From Symbiodinium natans (taxonomy: Eukaryota; Sar; Dinophyceae; Suessiales; Symbiodiniaceae), in assembly GCA_905221605.1 (NCBI GenBank), contig CAJNDS010000779.1, positions 1,589,001 to 1,653,000 on the forward strand: 64,000 bases of DNA, read 5' to 3'. The notes under the pieces were generated by a model. It made no database searches. It had not been told where the DNA came from and worked only from the letters and a program-made list of their open reading frames with translations. This document shows, one piece after another, positions 21,620 through 32,510 of this stretch. Every line of letters starts with the position of its first letter. The first letter of the stretch is position 1. The position numbers were made by a program, and so were the translations under genes.

Positions 21620-21690
21620 TGTGTCTCTGTGGGTCTCAGTGTGTCTCCGTGTATCTTCGTGTGTCTCTGTGTGTGCGTGTGTTTGTCCGT
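21611..21690. repeat. TG-rich microsatellite, right flank
   Basis: TGTGTCTCTG-type degenerate repeats that continue the tract on the left side of the retroelement. Confidence 0.8.
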
Positions 21691-21764
21691 GTTGGGGCTC
21701 CTCCCAAGCCCGTTTCACAAGAACCATGATGCAAGAGCCCGTCCGCGTATGCTGTGTGAGAGTC

Positions 21765-22600
21765 GAAACTACCCTAAACCCCTGAACCCTAAAGCCTAAA
21801 CCTGCTTGGGGTCATGCCGCGTGCCCGCTAGGAGCGGTAGACGAAGCGGTTCGCAAGACGGTGGCCGGAGCCCTTACACCCTCAGCTGCCCTAAACCCTC
21901 AGCAGGTAGGCTCTATAGTAGTAGGGTTCAGGGTCCCAGAAATTCAACCCTAAACCCTAAACCCTAAGTGTTGGTGAAGGGGACGGGTGGCTGATAGCCT
22001 TCTGCGTCGGGTGGTAGTGCTGGCACAGCTCGCGCCCGGTGCCCAGATCAAGCAGAGAACCCTTAGTGCATCTCAGCTCTTAAGACCTGATTCCCTGAGC
22101 CCTAAACCCTAAACCTTATAAACCATTAATAATAACAACAATAATGATAATAATAATAATAATAAACCCCAAGCTCTTCCTCAAAAAAAATATGGTCGCC
22201 AGGTGGAAGATTAGGGCTCAGTCTTGAGCAGCTGAGGGTTCTTGGGGGCCTCGTTTGTAAACCCTAAACCCTAAACCCTACACCCTGAACCCGGGATACT
22301 GTTGCGGGGAGGTGGGGAGGGAGGTATCAGATCCCACCACGACTCTGGGCATCCGGCACTTTTGGCAGCTCCGGAGTGACCCTTTAGGGTTTAGGGTTTA
22401 GGGTTTAGGGTTTCTTGAGATCCTACGCCACGTTCCATAGAGCAGGGTTGTCAAGGAAGGTCGAGGCAATCTTGAAAGCCAGTCACCGGGCGCTAACCTT
22501 GCTGCAAACGCACATGCGGGGCTTTGGGTCTGGCGCAGTTTAGGGTTCAGTTTACTTCATAAATTCTTTGCCCTAAGCCGTTTAACCCAACAAAGCTCAC
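21765..22600. other. Array-rich intron-like DNA, no gene recognised
   Basis: Contains several CCCTAAA/TTTAGGG arrays (21765-21800, 21945-21966, 22095-22115, 22258-22290, 22384-22412) and a short (AAT)n run near 22125-22165. No exon is supported. Confidence 0.55.
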
Positions 22601-22604
22601 CCAG

Positions 22605-22634
22605 GCGGACACCGAGTACTACGACCTTCTCAAT
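22605..22634 (+). CDS. J-domain first-helix exon
   Basis: A 30-nt block between CCCAG|G and a GTTCAG donor, reading ADTEYYDLLN. This is the conserved start of a J-domain (E-Y-Y-D-L-L). The rest of a J-domain is not seen nearby. The matching helix II and HPD exons lie 35 kb downstream at 57595 and 58628, beyond the acyltransferase and cyclase genes. It is therefore either part of a second DnaJ gene or the 5' end of a very long one. Confidence 0.6.
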
Positions 22635-22740
22635 GTTCAGTGCGCCCCACAACGCTCGTCTTTGTTTTGCTGCCGTGGCTGAAAGTCCCAGGCCCTAGAA
22701 CCCCCTTGTACTGTCCTGAGTCTTAAACCCTACTAGACCC

Positions 22741-25491
22741 TTTCGCACGAGCAAACACCTGGCAACCCTAAACGCTAAACCCTAAACCCTAAACCCTAAA
22801 CCCTAAACCCTAAACCCTAAGTCTCGGGATCTGGGGTCCTGTGGACGATGTGGAGTTGTTCATCGAGCATCACCGACCTCGAAGCCGCTAAGCCTCAATG
22901 TCGTGCTCATGGACAACGCATTCACGCCAACAGCCGCTGGGTCCAGGTGGTTTGACTCAAGCCATCACAGCCTTCGAGCACCCTGAGCGCGGGTGGCAAC
23001 GAAAGCAATTAGTCCAAACCCTAACCCCCCCCCCCCCCCTCCCAGTCCCCACCCTCGTTCCCGGAACAACCTTCAGCTCTGAGCCACGTGTATAAATGGA
23101 GTCTTTTGTTTTTTGTCCTTCACAGGGGAGGTTTAGGGTTTAGGGTTTAGTTTAGCTCAACCCCAACCCGCCTGGATCCTTCCAGCATGTGAGCCATGCT
23201 CTGACGCCCGGCTTTAAGCCAACTGCGTGCCCCGGGTGGTGGACCATGGAGCTGGGAAGCCCGCGCGAGTTGCTGTCAGGGACGCGCGTCTGCAAAGCTG
23301 CGATTTTTGCTTTAGAGCCCTCCCACCCCCCCCCCCCCCCCAAAAAAAAAAATATATATATATATATATTTATATATCTATATATATATATAAGAGTAAT
23401 AAAATGAAAAGATGATAATCCCTCTCTCGCCCTTGTAGGGAAGCTTGTGGAGGCCCCAATATTAAAAAGACTAAAACAGCACCGATTTATTATTGCCCTT
23501 ATAAGGAAGAATCTTGTTTACTGAGTTTACCTTGGTCAGTGCTTCAGGCTAGAGAGCCCACGGCCTTCTCTTCTCTGAACGTTCTCGTTGCGAAGCTCCT
23601 TGCGAGATTCTTAGGTAACCTACAAAGTTCCAGGCTCGGGGGTCATAAGGCGAGGTTTGCGGAGTTTTGCGGAGTTTTATGCAAAAAGGTTCCGGCATGC
23701 CGTGGAGGTCCTTTCATTTTTGCTACTAGATATGCTTAAGAACACCGAAAACTGAAGGTACTAATCCGAATATTACCCTGATTAGGCATCATACATTTAT
23801 GTCTTATTTATTTACTTATGTAATTATGTATTAATTATGTTTTTGGAGGGGGCTTTCTAAGAAACTGTCGTAAACCTTAGCGCCTGAACTTTCAACCAGT
23901 GCAAAAAACATCAAGCCGCGCAATGCAACTCACAGCAACGCGACCAGCAACTCGTCAACCCCTAAACCCTAAACCCTAAACCCTAAACCCTAAACCCTAA
24001 ACCCTAAACCCGCAGGCTGACGAAGGCCTTTTGAACTGGTGACAGCGCAGCAAAGCGCGCAAAAGGTTGCGTCGAAGAATCGTAAAATTCTCCAGAGGTA
24101 AGGGAGCTGAACGGGCTGAAGGTCGAAAAACAGAGTTGGGAGGGTTTAGGGTTTAGGGTTTAGGGTTTAGGGTTTAGGGTTTAGGGTTTAGGGCAAGAAG
24201 CTGCCCCTGAAAACTCCAAAGTGATACAAGACTGAGCTCGGCTCGTCAACTGAGGACGAGGCCCAGGAGTGGCTCCTCCTCTGCAAGCCTTTCCGCGGCT
24301 TGCCATGAGCTCGGTTAGAGGTCTAGAGCTTAGGTTTAGGGTTTAGGGTTCAGCTTTCAGGGTTTAGACTTTAGGGTTTAGGGCTTGGGTTTCGGATTGA
24401 GGGCTCTGGGGGGCTCGAAGTTTCGAGGGTCAGGTCCGGATCCACTTTTCCCCATGTTCTCAGAACACGTTCAGCCTTGCCCCCGATGCCGTAAAGGCAA
24501 CAGGATCTTTGTTGGGCTTTAGGGCTTTTGCGGGCTCAAGGGCTCAAGGTTTTGGCCGGGCCAACTACCCACGCAGACCCCCCCCTGCCGGAGCTTTAGA
24601 CCCTATAATAAAGCCTAAAGCCTCATGCGTTGCCTGGCACTGCTAGACCCCTTGAATGCAACGGCATACAGAGAGAGAGAGAGAGAGGCCCTTCAAGCCC
24701 TGTAGAAGAAGAAGAAGAACAAGAAGAAGAAGAAGAAGAAGGAGAAGAAGAAGAAGAATAAGAAGAAGAAGAAGAAGAAGAGAGAGAGGTTTCCCTTCAT
24801 GCCCAGCAGAAGAAGAAGAGAGAGAAACCCTAAAGCACTCTTTTCTCAAGCCCCCCAGGAATCGGAGTCAAGCAGTGAGGATGAGATGATGCTCCAGAGC
24901 CTCAGTGCGACGTGCTTGAATTAACAAATGGGATAAAAACACGGGAGTTTAGTTTAGGGCCCATAAACAGCCCTATAAAGGCCCCTTTCTTAAAGGGTAT
25001 AGGGTCTAATAGCCCATCCTGGTCGGGCCTAGGGGCTACATGTCGCTTCTGCTTCTCTTTCGTCCTGGGCCTCTATACGTGATCAGGGTTCGGGGCAAAT
25101 CTCACAGACACTTCGTAAAGAACCTAATTATGCAAGTAGGGACCCCCTTACTATACTAACTTTGATTCAGGGACTTATACTTATAACCTGAATAGGAGGA
25201 CTTCTAACCAGGCGGCCCAACCACCTGCTATTGCCGTTCGTCCTGAAATTCTGCCTTACCTTGTCAGGCCTTTCCAAGAGTCCCGCAGCACAGCGCCCAT
25301 TCATGCAAATCCTCACTGTAGGTGGGAGTTTAGGAGGGAGGCAAATAGGGGACCCCGATATAGATCCCCAAATAGTAGGATCCCCTTATACTGAGGACCT
25401 CAGTAAGGTACCCTAACTTCGGAAACCCTAAACCCGAAACCCTAAACCCTAAACCCTAAACCCTGAACCCTATAAACCCTAAAACCCGCAG
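22741..25491. other. Intron-like DNA with arrays and elements
   Basis: Telomere-type arrays at about 22775-22820, 23955-24010, 24140-24195 and 24333-24385. A poly-C tract followed by TA repeats at 23325-23395, a MITE-D copy at about 23727-23873, a (GAA)n tract at 24668-24825, half a MITE-B at 24959-25022 and a MITE-F at about 25341-25413. Weak exon candidates near 22866-22950 and 23222-23290 are not called. Confidence 0.5.
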
Positions 25492-25548
25492 GTGAACACC
25501 CTCATGCGACAGCGCGTCCGCGGCGTAGTCGGCTTCAGCGACGCGGAC
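25492..25548 (+). CDS. Orphan internal exon
   Basis: After a CCCTAAA array and CCGCAG|G, 19 codons read VNTLMRQRVRGVVGFSDAD up to a possible GA donor. MITE-E copy 1 begins within 5 nt of that boundary, so the element occupies the very start of the intron. The family is unknown. Confidence 0.55.
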
Positions 25549-25552
25549 GAGC

Positions 25553-25698
25553 CTTACTTCGCCTTTGCTTGAACTTTAAACTTTTTCGGGTTTCCTTAAT
25601 TTAGTAGGAATACTAAAGTTTAACCTCTTTTTTATTTAGTAGGAATACTAAAGTCTGACCTCTCTTTTTTGTTCCCCCTTGGTTATTGGAGAAGTAAG
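25553..25698. mobile_element. MITE-E copy 1
   Basis: A 146-bp element with ends CTTACTTC and GAAGTAAG, containing an internal duplication of the block ATTTAGTAGGAATACTAAAG. The second copy at 54182 has only one such block, so this copy has expanded internally. Confidence 0.8.
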
Positions 25699-25898
25699 GA
25701 GTTCCTTGAGCCGAAAGTGACCCATCTGCCCACCAGGCAGATCTTCAGGGTGCCCTCGCGAAGCTCTCTTCATCCTGAGCACTTCTTGTGTGGACGGCTG
25801 GGAAGGGGAGTGTATACAAATTTGCCCTAAACCCTAAACCCTAGGGTTTAGGGTTTATAGGGTTTAGGGTTTTCAGACGGCCAGAAAACATCCTGCAG

Positions 25899-26125
25899 TC
25901 CGGACGGTGTTGTATCCACAGCTCAGGAACAGCGCTGTCCATCTTGATCGTGCTTGCTGCCTTACTGTCCTCCGGGCTGACCTTTGTCTATCCCATGCTG
26001 ACGTGGCAGAATGTGAACCTAGAGACGGTGGAGGACTTTCAAGTGACTTGGCGAAGCAGTTGCGTTTGCACTGCTGGGACCCTGAAATCCGACTCCGAAT
26101 CACCAAAACAATCAGGGCTCTGAGT
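25899..26125 (+). CDS. Orphan exon, 75 codons
   Basis: Open from an AG acceptor at 25897-25898 to AGT|GTAAGG. The translation includes AVHLDRACCLTVLRADLCL and, further on, LRLHCWDPEIRLRITKTI, both amphipathic and protein-like. This is one of the longest orphan exons in the window. No domain is recognised. It lies in line with plus-strand candidates at 26860 and 27267. Confidence 0.5.
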
Positions 26126-26223
26126 GTAAGGGGGAACATCCCAACATTCAGCTTTGCATCCCTAGCTTGATGGCTTTCCAGAAGAGCTTGCGCGGTGGCC
26201 TTTTTCAAAATTATCGTCCCCTA

Positions 26224-26308
26224 CCAGGATGGGCTACTAGGCCCTACAACCCCAGAAGCAGCCCTACAAAGACACTTTTTTTTCAGGGTTATAGGGTAAT
26301 AGCCCATG
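26224..26308. mobile_element. MITE-B copy with decayed right end
   Basis: Starts CCAGGATGGGCTACTAGG after a TA and runs to AATAGCCCAT, where the last TIR bases are lost. Confidence 0.65.
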
Positions 26309-26859
26309 AAACCTTTGAGCCGCAGCTCCACAAGTTGAACTCGCCGAGCGGTTTAGGGTTTAGGGTTTAAGGGTTTAGGGTACCCCGAAGTCACGGCAAG
26401 CTTTCTTGCGGGGGGTTAGATTCAGGCCCTCCCGTGTTCAGCCATCACGAGCTGATCGACACTCAAGACACTCCAACTCTATAGATCCTAAACTGTGGTG
26501 AGAGGATGTGAGAGGCGCTGCTACTAGTAGGAAAGTGGCAAGAAGACTCTGAACTGTGTTGTAAGTCGTCGGGGCTTGTGACTCTTCGGCCGGGGGACCT
26601 CGTCGAGACCTTGACATGATCATGGTTCGGGCAGTGCCCGATCATTTGCCTTAAGAATACGAAGCAAGAGATTAATTTCATGTTTTGGCATCACTTCTAA
26701 AGCCCCTTTGATGCTGTAACTAGGATCCCAAGAACCAGGCATTGAAACCCTAACCCCTACAAATCCTAAACCCTAAACCCTCTAAGACGTGAGGCTGCGG
26801 ACTGGGGGTGCCTTTGCCTTCCCTAAACTCTAAACTCAGGGTGCTTTTGCCTTCCGCAG

Positions 26860-26936
26860 GCCTCCATCAGCGAGCAGGGCAAAGAATTGCATCGGCTGGT
26901 CCACGATGCGAGCGTTGCGAGCTACCATGACAGCCG
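26860..26936 (+). CDS. Orphan internal exon
   Basis: Follows CTTCCGCAG|G. The translation starts ASISEQGKELHRLVHDASVA, a hydrophilic helical sequence. The right boundary is uncertain (possible GA donor near 26926-26936). Confidence 0.5.
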
Positions 26937-27266
26937 GGGAACCCAAGCCCTAAACCCTAACCCCTAGCCTTAGTTTTACACCCTAAGCCCTAAACCCTAA
27001 ACCGCAGTTGGTGCAGTAGGCACTGTAGGGTTTTAGGGCCTTTTGTGGTTTAGGGTTGTGCAGTCAGCTATAGGGTTTAAAGGTTTTTTGGCCATTTACA
27101 GGTTATAGGCTATAGGGTTATCAGGTCTTTTATGGTGTAGGTTTCAGGGTCAGGGGGCGTCCAGGCACGGTCAGAGAGCCTTAGGCAGACAAAAGGGGCT
27201 TGTAGGGGGGGGTGGCAGGGCTTGTAAATTCAAGGTCAAGCCGGCGTGGGGGGCCCTTCCATGCAG

Positions 27267-27335
27267 GAGCTGCTGCTGAACATCGAGTGGTCCATCTGGT
27301 GGTTCGTGATTGAGCAGCCATCGAAGGCCCAGTAG
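27267..27335 (+). CDS. Candidate terminal exon
   Basis: After ATGCAG|G the frame reads ELLLNIEWSIWWFVIEQPSK and closes with TAG at 27333-27335. If the exons at 25492, 25899 and 26860 belong to the same gene, this would be its end. That grouping is inferred only from strand and proximity. Confidence 0.45.
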   Translation, partial: ELLLNIEWSIWWFVIEQPSKAQ

Positions 27336-27417
27336 CACCTGTTGATGCTCAGATGATGCACGCTCAAACCCGCTCAAAACGATCCGAGTTCAGGGTTAAG
27401 GGGTGGGATCTTCCCTC

Positions 27418-27493
27418 TTATACTTACTAACAGTCCTAAATCGGGTGATTATAGTACCCAGATAATCCCTATTGTGGACTGTTAGTATAAGGG
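27418..27493. mobile_element. Short palindromic element
   Basis: About 76 bp bounded by CTTATACTTACTAACAGTCC and GGACTGTTAGTATAAG, with internal complementary TAGGGATTAT-type blocks. Related ends (GAAGGACTGTCA) occur near 1605 and 1800, and TGTCAGCATAAA near 36405. Confidence 0.7.
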
Positions 27494-29445
27494 AGTACCC
27501 CCCCCCAAGTTAAGGGCTGCAGCTTGCCGGAAATGCCCAGCCCAGCCTCCCGCAGGCTGTGCAGTCCCTGTACTCTGCTCTGATACTGGAGCCTGGCCTC
27601 TGGTCTCAGAACTGAATAGGTAACCTTTAACCTTGTGGGGTATATAGAATCCCACCATAAATCCTACCATATAATTGAGAGGTTAACCTTTTTTTGTTTT
27701 GGGGGGGGGGGGGGTGAATCCTACCATAAATCCTACCACAATTGAAAGGTTTTTTTTTTGCCCCGGGGTACTCAGCAACTGGGACAAAGTTACTCATGGC
27801 CTCGATGACCCAAAAGCCCAACAGCTCAGGGGCTTGTCGGCTTTGGCACTCTTTAACCCGCATCTTGTTGGGTTTAGGGTGTAGGGTTTAGGGTTTAGGG
27901 TGGGCAACCTCCGCTTCCTCCCCTTGCTACAGATGAAACAAGACAGGCGTTGCTCTAGTTAAAGCAAACCCGGATATGAATCGAACATCTCTAAAGTGCT
28001 GCCGACCTGGTATATAGGGTTGACGGTTTAGGGGCTTAGGGACAGCTCATCGCAACTAAGTCTAAAGCTGCTTCTATGTAACGGCGAGCCGGTTCCGCAA
28101 AGGTGCTTTCCGTCCACGCATATGTAGAGAGAGAGAGAGAGAGAGAGACAGAGCCAGACCAAATATGTCCTCAGACGCGTCTAGCATTTCATTGTGGCCA
28201 TGGTCCAAATTGCTTAAGCCTGCTTCGGAAAAGTTGCTACCCTCAACCCTGAACTTTAAACTTTGAACCCTCAACCCTAAACCCTAAACCCCAACGGCAG
28301 GGAGCTGCCTAAAACCCTAACACCCCGCCTAAGGCTGGCAACAGCAGTCCAGCCAAATCGCGGTGGCTGCTCGAACTATCCTGACCACGCAGTCCTGAGA
28401 CTGCATTTCCGGGGGTCGGGGGGTCCTCAAGAAGTCCTTAAGTTAGGGTCCTTAGTTTGGGTTCCGATTGTATGACCGAGCCTTTTGTCTAGGGGTACCG
28501 ACAAAGGGCCCACGAGTAAGAGAACCCCTCCCCCCCCCCACCTGCTTGTGGCTTGGGGCTTGAGGTTTAGGGCATAGCTTGTTCTTGGTTGTGGCAAAAG
28601 TTCCTGCCCTTCGCAAACGCACGAAGCACGCTGGTTCTTGAAGACCTGTAGCCTCGGCTTCCTGTCTTCGAGCTGTGCTCTATCTCTAGCTGGCAGGGTG
28701 CGTAAATTGAATTGACACCTAGAACTGTATAGGAGCCTGGATCAAAAAAATGAATTGAAAGAGAGAGAGCTTTTCTGGCATCCTCACCTCTGAAGTCACC
28801 GCCAACTTTCACATGTCCTATCGTGCCGGGGACACAGATGATGAGAGAGGGACGCGCGGGAAAGCAAGACAGGTGCTGTGTTTATCATAGAGACTGTCTA
28901 GTAGTACACGTCTCAACCTCACGAGTTGTTCCCGTCCGTCTGCCCAGAAGTTCAAACATAAAACCGACATGCAGTGCTCCGCCCCCCCCCCCCCCTGTAG
29001 AGACGCCTTGAACCCCCGTCCCTGAGAACCCTCTAATGCAAAGGTACTGGGTCAACAGCCCTGCCTTCTCCATGGAAAAGGCCCGGCGTTGCCCTCAGGG
29101 TTCAGATGCAGGAGTGGCATCAGAGGTCAGACCGTTTGGGGGAAAATTCCGAAATTTTGGGGGGGACGTTGTTGGGGTCCTTGTTGTAAGGGAAATCCTA
29201 GAATTTGGGGTCTATGTCATTTTTCCTTTTTTCTCCCGTATCACCCTTGTGTACAGTGGTGCCATGCCCTCGGAACACCCCTTATGCACTCTCTTGTTTT
29301 TGTTTGCCCTGAACTGGCGGAAGCTGGCCCTTCAATGGTATGTATAACTAGGGAGCTAGTTCCCTCATTCCCTACTCAGAACCAGGGAGTCTTGCATCGG
29401 CAGGTTGTTGTCCTACGATGTCACCGTAATGGGCTTCCTTTGCAG
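27494..29445. other. No gene recognised
   Basis: Contains a duplicated block of about 38 nt at roughly 27648-27690 and 27715-27752, a G run near 27700, a GA microsatellite near 28120-28152, CCCTAAA runs near 28262-28292 and a C run at 28982-28995. Several long frames (for example 29089-29625) pass through without recognisable domains. Confidence 0.5.
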
Positions 29446-29536
29446 GTGATACGCGGGGGCAGCGTGGGTGCAGCGCGCAACCTCTGCGCTGCCTACTGCA
29501 CCGGTCTGTTCATATGCGTGCAACGCGCAGCTCCAG
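29446..29536 (+). CDS. Orphan internal exon
   Basis: After TTGCAG|G, 30 codons plus one base end at a GC donor. It reads VIRGGSVGAARNLCAAYCTG and continues LFICVQRAAP. Clean phase and an AG|G acceptor support it. The family is unknown. Confidence 0.5.
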
Positions 29537-30091
29537 GCAGGATTTGGGCTGTATTGAAGGGGTTCCGGGAAAGAGTGAGTGAGAGAGTGAGCGGGTTTTG
29601 GTGGGGCTTGCTGTTTAAGGTTTAGACTTTAGGGTTAGGGGTTTGTAAGGGGTGTAGAGAGGTGCATGCTGGTTTTGGGGGCGTCAATGAGATTTTCTGT
29701 CAACATTTAGATGCTTCCTTTTCAGGCTGCAGGTCCTAAACATACCATTTCCGACCATCTCCATGGACCCGCCCACCCTCACCCCAATCTCTAAAGCCCG
29801 AAGAACTGCATGGCCAAAGAACCCCCAACACCTGTAAAGCAACAGCACTGTAGCCTAAAACCCACCGCCCGGCTGACAACAACAGGCCATTAGCCGCCCA
29901 AGCCCGACCCTGTGAAGGAACGGACGACTTCAGGCTACTGACAGCACCTCCTTACTCGGTGCCCGGAGGACTGCAGGTCAAAAGCCATGAGACTCAACCC
30001 CACAAAGACCTCCAGCTTCAGAACCCTGAATTCCAGTAACATGTTGAGCCGTCCCCTTTGTTGGCTCAAGCCGTTTTAGCTCGCAAAGGGG

Positions 30092-30176
30092 AAAGCATCG
30101 CAAAACGCTCAGCTTGACAGTCTCGGGAATGGCCTCCATTCTCGAGACTCTCATGCTGAGCGTTTTGCGGTGCTTT
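30092..30176. repeat. Foldback hairpin of about 40 bp arms
   Basis: AAAGCATCGCAAAACGCTCA on the left pairs with TGAGCGTTTTGCGGTGCTTT on the right, and the pairing continues inward through GTCTCG/CGAGAC to a 3-4 nt loop near 30133. There are a few mismatches. Confidence 0.9.
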
Positions 30177-30668
30177 GAGGAGGCGTGTGAGCCCGATTCC
30201 GAGCCAGGGCTTAGGGTTTAGGGATGTTTAGGGTTTAGGGTTTAGGGTTGTGGTTTTAGGGTTCCGATGCCAAAGAACACCCCAATGCGGGGCCTGTTTT
30301 TGCGGGAACCGACGACGGCAGCGAAACCGCCACGATGATCGATGATTATTCAGGGTGTGCCAGAGCTCATGACTCGGGGTGTTGAGGGTTAGGGGAATGG
30401 CAAAGGTTTTTATCGGCACGTCACAGGTTTGCATGACTCGGCATGGTCGCAGATCGCTGCGGATAGCTGCAGGGAGCTTCGCCCAAGCTCGTCCAAGCAT
30501 GTTTGCTTTCAGCTGACCACAGCGCCATCACAGAATGGCGCTTGCTCCTCGGTTGGTGGTCCCAAATGCCCTTTACACCTGTTCTTTTCTCCTTCGTAGC
30601 GGTCCTAGCGGAGCACCCTGCCTGGAGAGTGTCGTCTCAGACGTCTGTGAGCCAACATAGCAAGACAG

Positions 30669-30839
30669 ATTCGGCACGATGCCGTGCCCGTACCCCTTGC
30701 CATCAACACAATGCAGTCAGACCTTGTGCAAACTTGCCTTAATGACCACCAGACAAAGCGGCTTCTGGATGACATCTTTGATTTGTTCTCTACTCTTGTC
30801 CGGTTTGCGGCAGTCGTGTTGTATAGAAGTGGGCCTGCA
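30669..30839 (+). CDS. Orphan coding block, 57 codons
   Basis: Open from an AG acceptor to TGA at 30840-30842. It reads HDAVPVPLAINTMQSDLVQT and continues with KRLLDDIFDLFSTLVRF, a strongly protein-like amphipathic sequence. A second block in another frame (30857-30919) follows after 17 nt, so either a frameshift or an unseen boundary separates them. No family is recognised. Confidence 0.5.
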
Positions 30840-30856
30840 TGACCATCGGAAACTAG

Positions 30857-30919
30857 ATGGACCGTTTTCTGAGAGAAGTGACATTTGCCTTTGACGGCTC
30901 CCTGCCGGGTGTCCGAGAG
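30857..30919 (+). CDS. Orphan coding block
   Basis: Reads MDRFLREVTFAFDGSLPGVR up to CGAGAG|GTCAGC. An AG lies directly before the ATG. It is probably related to the block at 30669, in a different frame. Confidence 0.45.
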
Positions 30920-31155
30920 GTCAGCTAGGCGGGTGAAAAAAACCTAAACCCTAAACCCTAAACCCATGCTTTCCTGCGAGAAGCCTTTCGAGCCTAAGGG
31001 GGTGGGGGGTTCGGAGAGGGTGTAGGGTTTATTTAGGGTTGGCATCAACCCGGAACCTTTATCATAGTGGGGTAACATTTTACATTTTTAAGGGTACTTA
31101 AACTCAATAAGGAATAAAATTTTGAAATTTTATTACTATCCCAACTATGAACCAG

Positions 31156-31265
31156 GAACCACGACCGTCAGCATCTACAAGATTTCTGGTCATGGTGAGC
31201 CTGCTTCCTTGAATGGGACGATTGCGGGATACAAGCCGACGCAGAGCGAGGAGTATCTCTACCAG
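31156..31265 (+). CDS. Internal exon, paired with 31717
   Basis: A 110-nt block between ACCAG|G and CTACCAG|GTTCGG, reading TTTVSIYKISGHGEPASLNG and on to QSEEYLYQ. It ends in phase 0, matching the phase-0 start at 31717. The MITE-G copy upstream (about 31060-31150) ends within a few bases of the acceptor. Confidence 0.55.
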
Positions 31266-31588
31266 GTTCGGGTCACTTGGCTTTGCTTCACCTCCAGAAC
31301 TACTCCCCTAAACGCTAAACCCTAAACCCTATAAACCCTCAATCCTGTAAATCCTATCAAGCCTCTAAACCCTGTAAGCCCTGAACCTGTTACCCCTATA
31401 AACCTTATATAGGTTGGTGGTCTCTTTAATTGGGGTTTCTGCTTTACAAGGGGATATGTAGTGTTCCTATCAGGGGTTTCCAGGGGGGCTATACGAAGGT
31501 ATACAGCAAGAGATAAAGAGACCACCAGCCCATAACATAAACCCTACAAAACCCCAAAAGGATCCTGGGCAAAGCTGTTTCCACCTTA

Positions 31589-31712
31589 CTTAGAGGTTCG
31601 TGGTACTTATTCACCAACTATAATATAACTGTTCTTCTAACCCACTTATAAGCCCTTGAAGTGCCCCAACATGGTTTTAAGTCTTGGTGAATAAGTACCA
31701 GGAACCTCCAAG
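31589..31712. mobile_element. MITE-A copy 3, at an intron end
   Basis: A 124-bp element with TIRs CTTAGAGGTTCGTGGTACTT and its near-complement ending CCTCCAAG, flanked by TA on both sides. Its right end plus the TA and the next AG form the splice acceptor of the exon starting at 31717, so this intron terminates at the element. Confidence 0.85.
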
Positions 31713-31716
31713 TAAG

Positions 31717-31795
31717 GCCTCTTCGTATGGAGATCCCTTGAACTCCTCCTCCGATGCCTGGGCCGGAATCTTTCGATTCCCATTTGAGACACTCG
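31717..31795 (+). CDS. Internal exon, paired with 31156
   Basis: A 79-nt block after AGTAAG|G, ending at a GTAGGC donor. It reads ASSYGDPLNSSSDAWAGIFR and then FPFETL. Phase matches the exon ending at 31265. The family is not recognised. The 451-nt intron between them contains a CCCTAAA array and MITE-A copy 3. Confidence 0.55.
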
Positions 31796-31983
31796 GTAGG
31801 CCCTTGGGACATTTCATAGTGTCCTTTCTTGGGCTTAAGGGAACCACATATATATATATATATTTACATATATACACACACACACTTATTTATCTATATA
31901 GTTTTTTTTGCTCCCGTATTTTGGGTTTAAGAAGATCGTATTTAGGAATATTTGTTCAGAGGGTTTCATAAGGTGCCATCCGA

Positions 31984-32070
31984 GGAAAGAGCTCAGGGCG
32001 TCCGGCATCCGGAAGTCCGCCCATTGCGGGTACGGCAGGACGTTGCCCATCCCGAAGTGCACCGGATCCT
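31984..32070 (-). CDS. Possible minus-strand exon
   Basis: Read on the minus strand from AAG|GATCC, directly after the array at 32073, it gives DPVHFGMGNVLPYPQWADFR, more protein-like than any plus-strand frame here. It would be the only minus-strand exon in a plus-strand neighbourhood, so confidence is low. Confidence 0.3.
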
Positions 32071-32072
32071 TG

Positions 32073-32123
32073 GGTTTAGGGTTTAGGGTTTAGGGTTTAG
32101 GGTTTAGGGTTTAGGGTTTAGGG
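32073..32123. repeat. Telomere-type TTTAGGG array
   Basis: Seven perfect units. Confidence 0.95.
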
Positions 32124-32274
32124 AGACCAAATAAACCCTAAAAGTGGGGTCATATACCCTATACTACTGTAATTCTTATTAAGGTATATGAACCATAAAC
32201 CCTTTTAGGGTTCCTCTCGTCCCCAAGGATGCCCGGGGCCTTGCGGGGTACTTTTTTCGCACATCCCGTTGACG

Positions 32275-32359
32275 GCGGCTTACTCTGCATGCCAAGAGAA
32301 CTGGGTCGCCATCCGAAATCGCTTGGCAAATTCTGTCTACGACTACCCTTTGACTGAGA
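32275..32359 (+). CDS. Possible exon fragment
   Basis: One frame reads AAYSACQENWVAIRNRLANS and then VYDYPLTE until MITE-C copy 3 begins. Two other frames are also open, so the call is weak. Confidence 0.3.
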
Positions 32360-32472
32360 CTTGGTAGCCCAGTGGTACCCTTTAACCTTTTTTGTTGGCT
32401 CTGGGTTCCCCTTGTAAAAATGACCAACCCATAAAAAGGGTACGCTGATTGTAAGAATATGGTTACTGGGCC
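32360..32472. mobile_element. MITE-C copy 3 ending in an array
   Basis: Left TIR CTTGGTAGCCCAGTGGTACC. The right side has GGTTACTGGGC, after which the expected last bases are replaced directly by CCCTAAA units. Confidence 0.75.
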
Positions 32473-32510
32473 CTAAACCCTAAACCCTAAACCCCAAACC
32501 CTAGGGCTAC

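Noticed and set aside
25703-25720. Reverse-strand spliced-leader relict (CTTGAGCCGAAAGTGA)
   Set aside because: Several mismatches to the conserved end and no coding retrocopy beside it.
29089-29625. Plus frame of 178 codons as a gene
   Set aside because: Only the 29446-29536 part looks protein-like and it has its own splice signals. The rest reads as intron.
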